Of a stretch of DNA of 13,749 nt, positions 12,990 to 13,749 are shown in pieces. Below the pieces are notes generated by a model. It did not search any database. It saw nothing but the letters and a program-made list of their open reading frames with translations, and was not told the DNA's origin. Positions within the stretch are counted from its first letter, which is position 1; the number at the start of each line of letters is the position of its first letter. The position numbers were made by a program, and so were the translations under genes. This stretch comes from Mesorhizobium sp. (GTDB lineage Bacteria > Pseudomonadota > Alphaproteobacteria > Rhizobiales > Rhizobiaceae): the NCBI GenBank assembly GCA_019509685.1, contig JAEKLU010000111.1, positions 1-13,749 on the forward strand. The letters are read 5' to 3'.

Positions 12990-13571
12990 ATGGCAACGAT
13001 CACCCCGCAGAAGAAGTCCACCGCAGCCCGCCACGGGTTCAAGACCGGCGAGTACATCGTCTATCCGGCGCACGGTGTCGGCCAGATCGTATCGATCGAC
13101 GAGCAGGAAGTCGCGGGCCACAAGCTGGAACTGTTCGTCATCGACTTCCAGAAGGACAAGATGCGTCTGAAGGTGCCGGTCGCCAAGGCGACCTCGATCG
13201 GCATGCGCAAGCTGTCGGAAGAGGATTATGTCGAGCGCGCGCTGAAGGTCGTGCAGGGCCGCGCCCGCATCAAGCGCACCATGTGGTCGCGCCGCGCCCA
13301 GGAATATGATGCCAAGATCAATTCCGGCGACCTGATCTCGATCTCGGAAGTGGTGCGCGACCTCTACCGCGCCGACAACCAGCCGGAGCAGTCCTATTCC
13401 GAGCGTCAGCTCTATGAAGCCGCGCTCGACCGCATGGCGCGTGAGATCGCCGCGGTGAACCGCATGTCGGAGACCGAGGCGGTCCGGCTTATCGAGGTCA
13501 ACCTCAACAAGGGCCCGAAGCGCGGCGCCAAGGCCGACAACGAGGAAGCCGAGCAGGAAGAAGCTGCCTGA
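12990..13571 (+). CDS. carD: CarD/CdnL family transcriptional regulator
   Basis: From the ATG at 12990 the protein has 193 residues. The N-terminal RNA-polymerase-interacting (Tudor-like) domain spans about 16-75 (FKTGEYIVYPAHGVGQIVSI, then LFVIDFQKDKMRLKVPV). A helical DNA-binding domain spans about 78-170 and includes the conserved TMWSRRAQEYDAKI with Trp99, the residue that in this family wedges the upstream edge of the transcription bubble. The tail is acidic (EEAEQEEAA). CarD binds the RNA polymerase beta subunit and stabilises open complexes at rRNA and many other promoters. AGGG close to the ATG and AAGGAG 11 bases away support this start; an ATG at 12957 is possible. It is the last gene before an insertion sequence whose end lies 40 bp downstream. 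Confidence 0.93.
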   Translation: MATITPQKKSTAARHGFKTGEYIVYPAHGVGQIVSIDEQEVAGHKLELFVIDFQKDKMRLKVPVAKATSIGMRKLSEEDYVERALKVVQGRARIKRTMWSRRAQEYDAKINSGDLISISEVVRDLYRADNQPEQSYSERQLYEAALDRMAREIAAVNRMSETEAVRLIEVNLNKGPKRGAKADNEEAEQEEAA

Positions 13572-13611
13572 GCTTTTTCGCTCATCGAATTACGAAGAAC
13601 CCGGCCTCGCG

Positions 13612-13749
13612 TGAACTGACCCCATAAAGTTGGACGGTTCATTGAGCTGGTCGATTTAAGGGCTGGGTCCTGTATTGCACAGGGGCCAGCCCTTTCAGTT
13701 TCAGTTTGATGCGGCGATGGTTGTAATAGTCGATGTAACGCACGATGGC
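13612..13749 (-). mobile_element. IS3-family (IS150-like) insertion sequence, one end, cut by the window edge
   Basis: The element ends at 13612 with TGAACTGACCCC followed by AAAGTTGGAC (to 13635), the typical IS150-group terminal repeat beginning with TG. The transposase reading frame lies just inside. The other end and any target duplication partner are outside the window. The insertion falls 40 bp after the carD stop. Confidence 0.85.
13639..13749 (-). CDS. C-terminal part of an IS3-family transposase (partial)
   Basis: On the minus strand the last 36 codons read to a TGA at 13641-13639. The sequence includes [20 protein letters not shown] and [11 protein letters not shown], the characteristic C-terminal end of IS150-group OrfB transposases (DDE integrase fold). 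The stretch just before it in the protein, with the catalytic residues, is outside the window. The stop lies inside or next to the terminal repeat, as is usual. Whether the element is intact cannot be judged. Confidence 0.88.
   Translation of the reverse strand, partial: AIVRYIDYYNHRRIKLKLKGLAPVQYRTQPLNRPAQ

Overview
The window looks like chromosomal DNA of a Rhizobiales alphaproteobacterium, most likely Mesorhizobium or a close relative. This rests on high GC, strong codon bias, PhaR/PhaA/PhaB of rhizobial type, an Hsp15-like S4 protein, FdxA and CarD in a row, and two intergenic palindromic repeats of kinds I know (from memory) to be abundant in Mesorhizobium. No database search was possible.

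Layout. 1-25: start of a gene leaving the window on the minus strand, with a dyad behind its ribosome site. 122-547 (-): DUF6314-type protein. 855-1985 (-): patatin-like serine lipase/esterase. 2190-3278 (-) and 3368-4516 (+): a divergent pair of citrate-synthase-family genes, the second carrying an N-terminal helix-turn-helix, with a 14-bp palindrome between them. 4539-4703: a 165-bp palindromic repeat between convergent genes. 4705-5307 (-): phaR. 5612-6796 (+) phaA and 6923-7606 (+) phaB, separated by an inverted repeat and closed by a terminator. 7607-8362: a 756-bp gene-free region rich in GANTC, GTTAAC and DnaA-box-like sites and built on a duplicated module. 8363-11743 (+): SUV3-like helicase with a long disordered tail, then S4 protein, fdxA and carD, all on the plus strand. 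13612-13749: end of an IS3-family (IS150-like) element.

How the genes fit together. The left two thirds is centred on acetyl-CoA. PhaA and PhaB turn acetyl-CoA into 3-hydroxybutyryl-CoA for polyhydroxybutyrate (PHB), PhaR is the PHB-sensing repressor, and the two citrate-synthase homologues use the same substrate. The patatin-like gene carries upstream a TGC-rich dyad that resembles sequences in the phaR-phaA intergenic region, so it may belong to the PhaR regulon. The right third is housekeeping: RNA helicase, RNA-binding S4 protein, 7Fe ferredoxin and the RNA-polymerase-binding regulator CarD.

Most worth a second look: the 7607-8362 region (replication-origin-like or CcrM/GcrA/CtrA-controlled), a PhaB lacking about 14 internal residues, the HTH-citrate synthase fusion with its palindrome, and the repeated start-like sequence in the carD leader.
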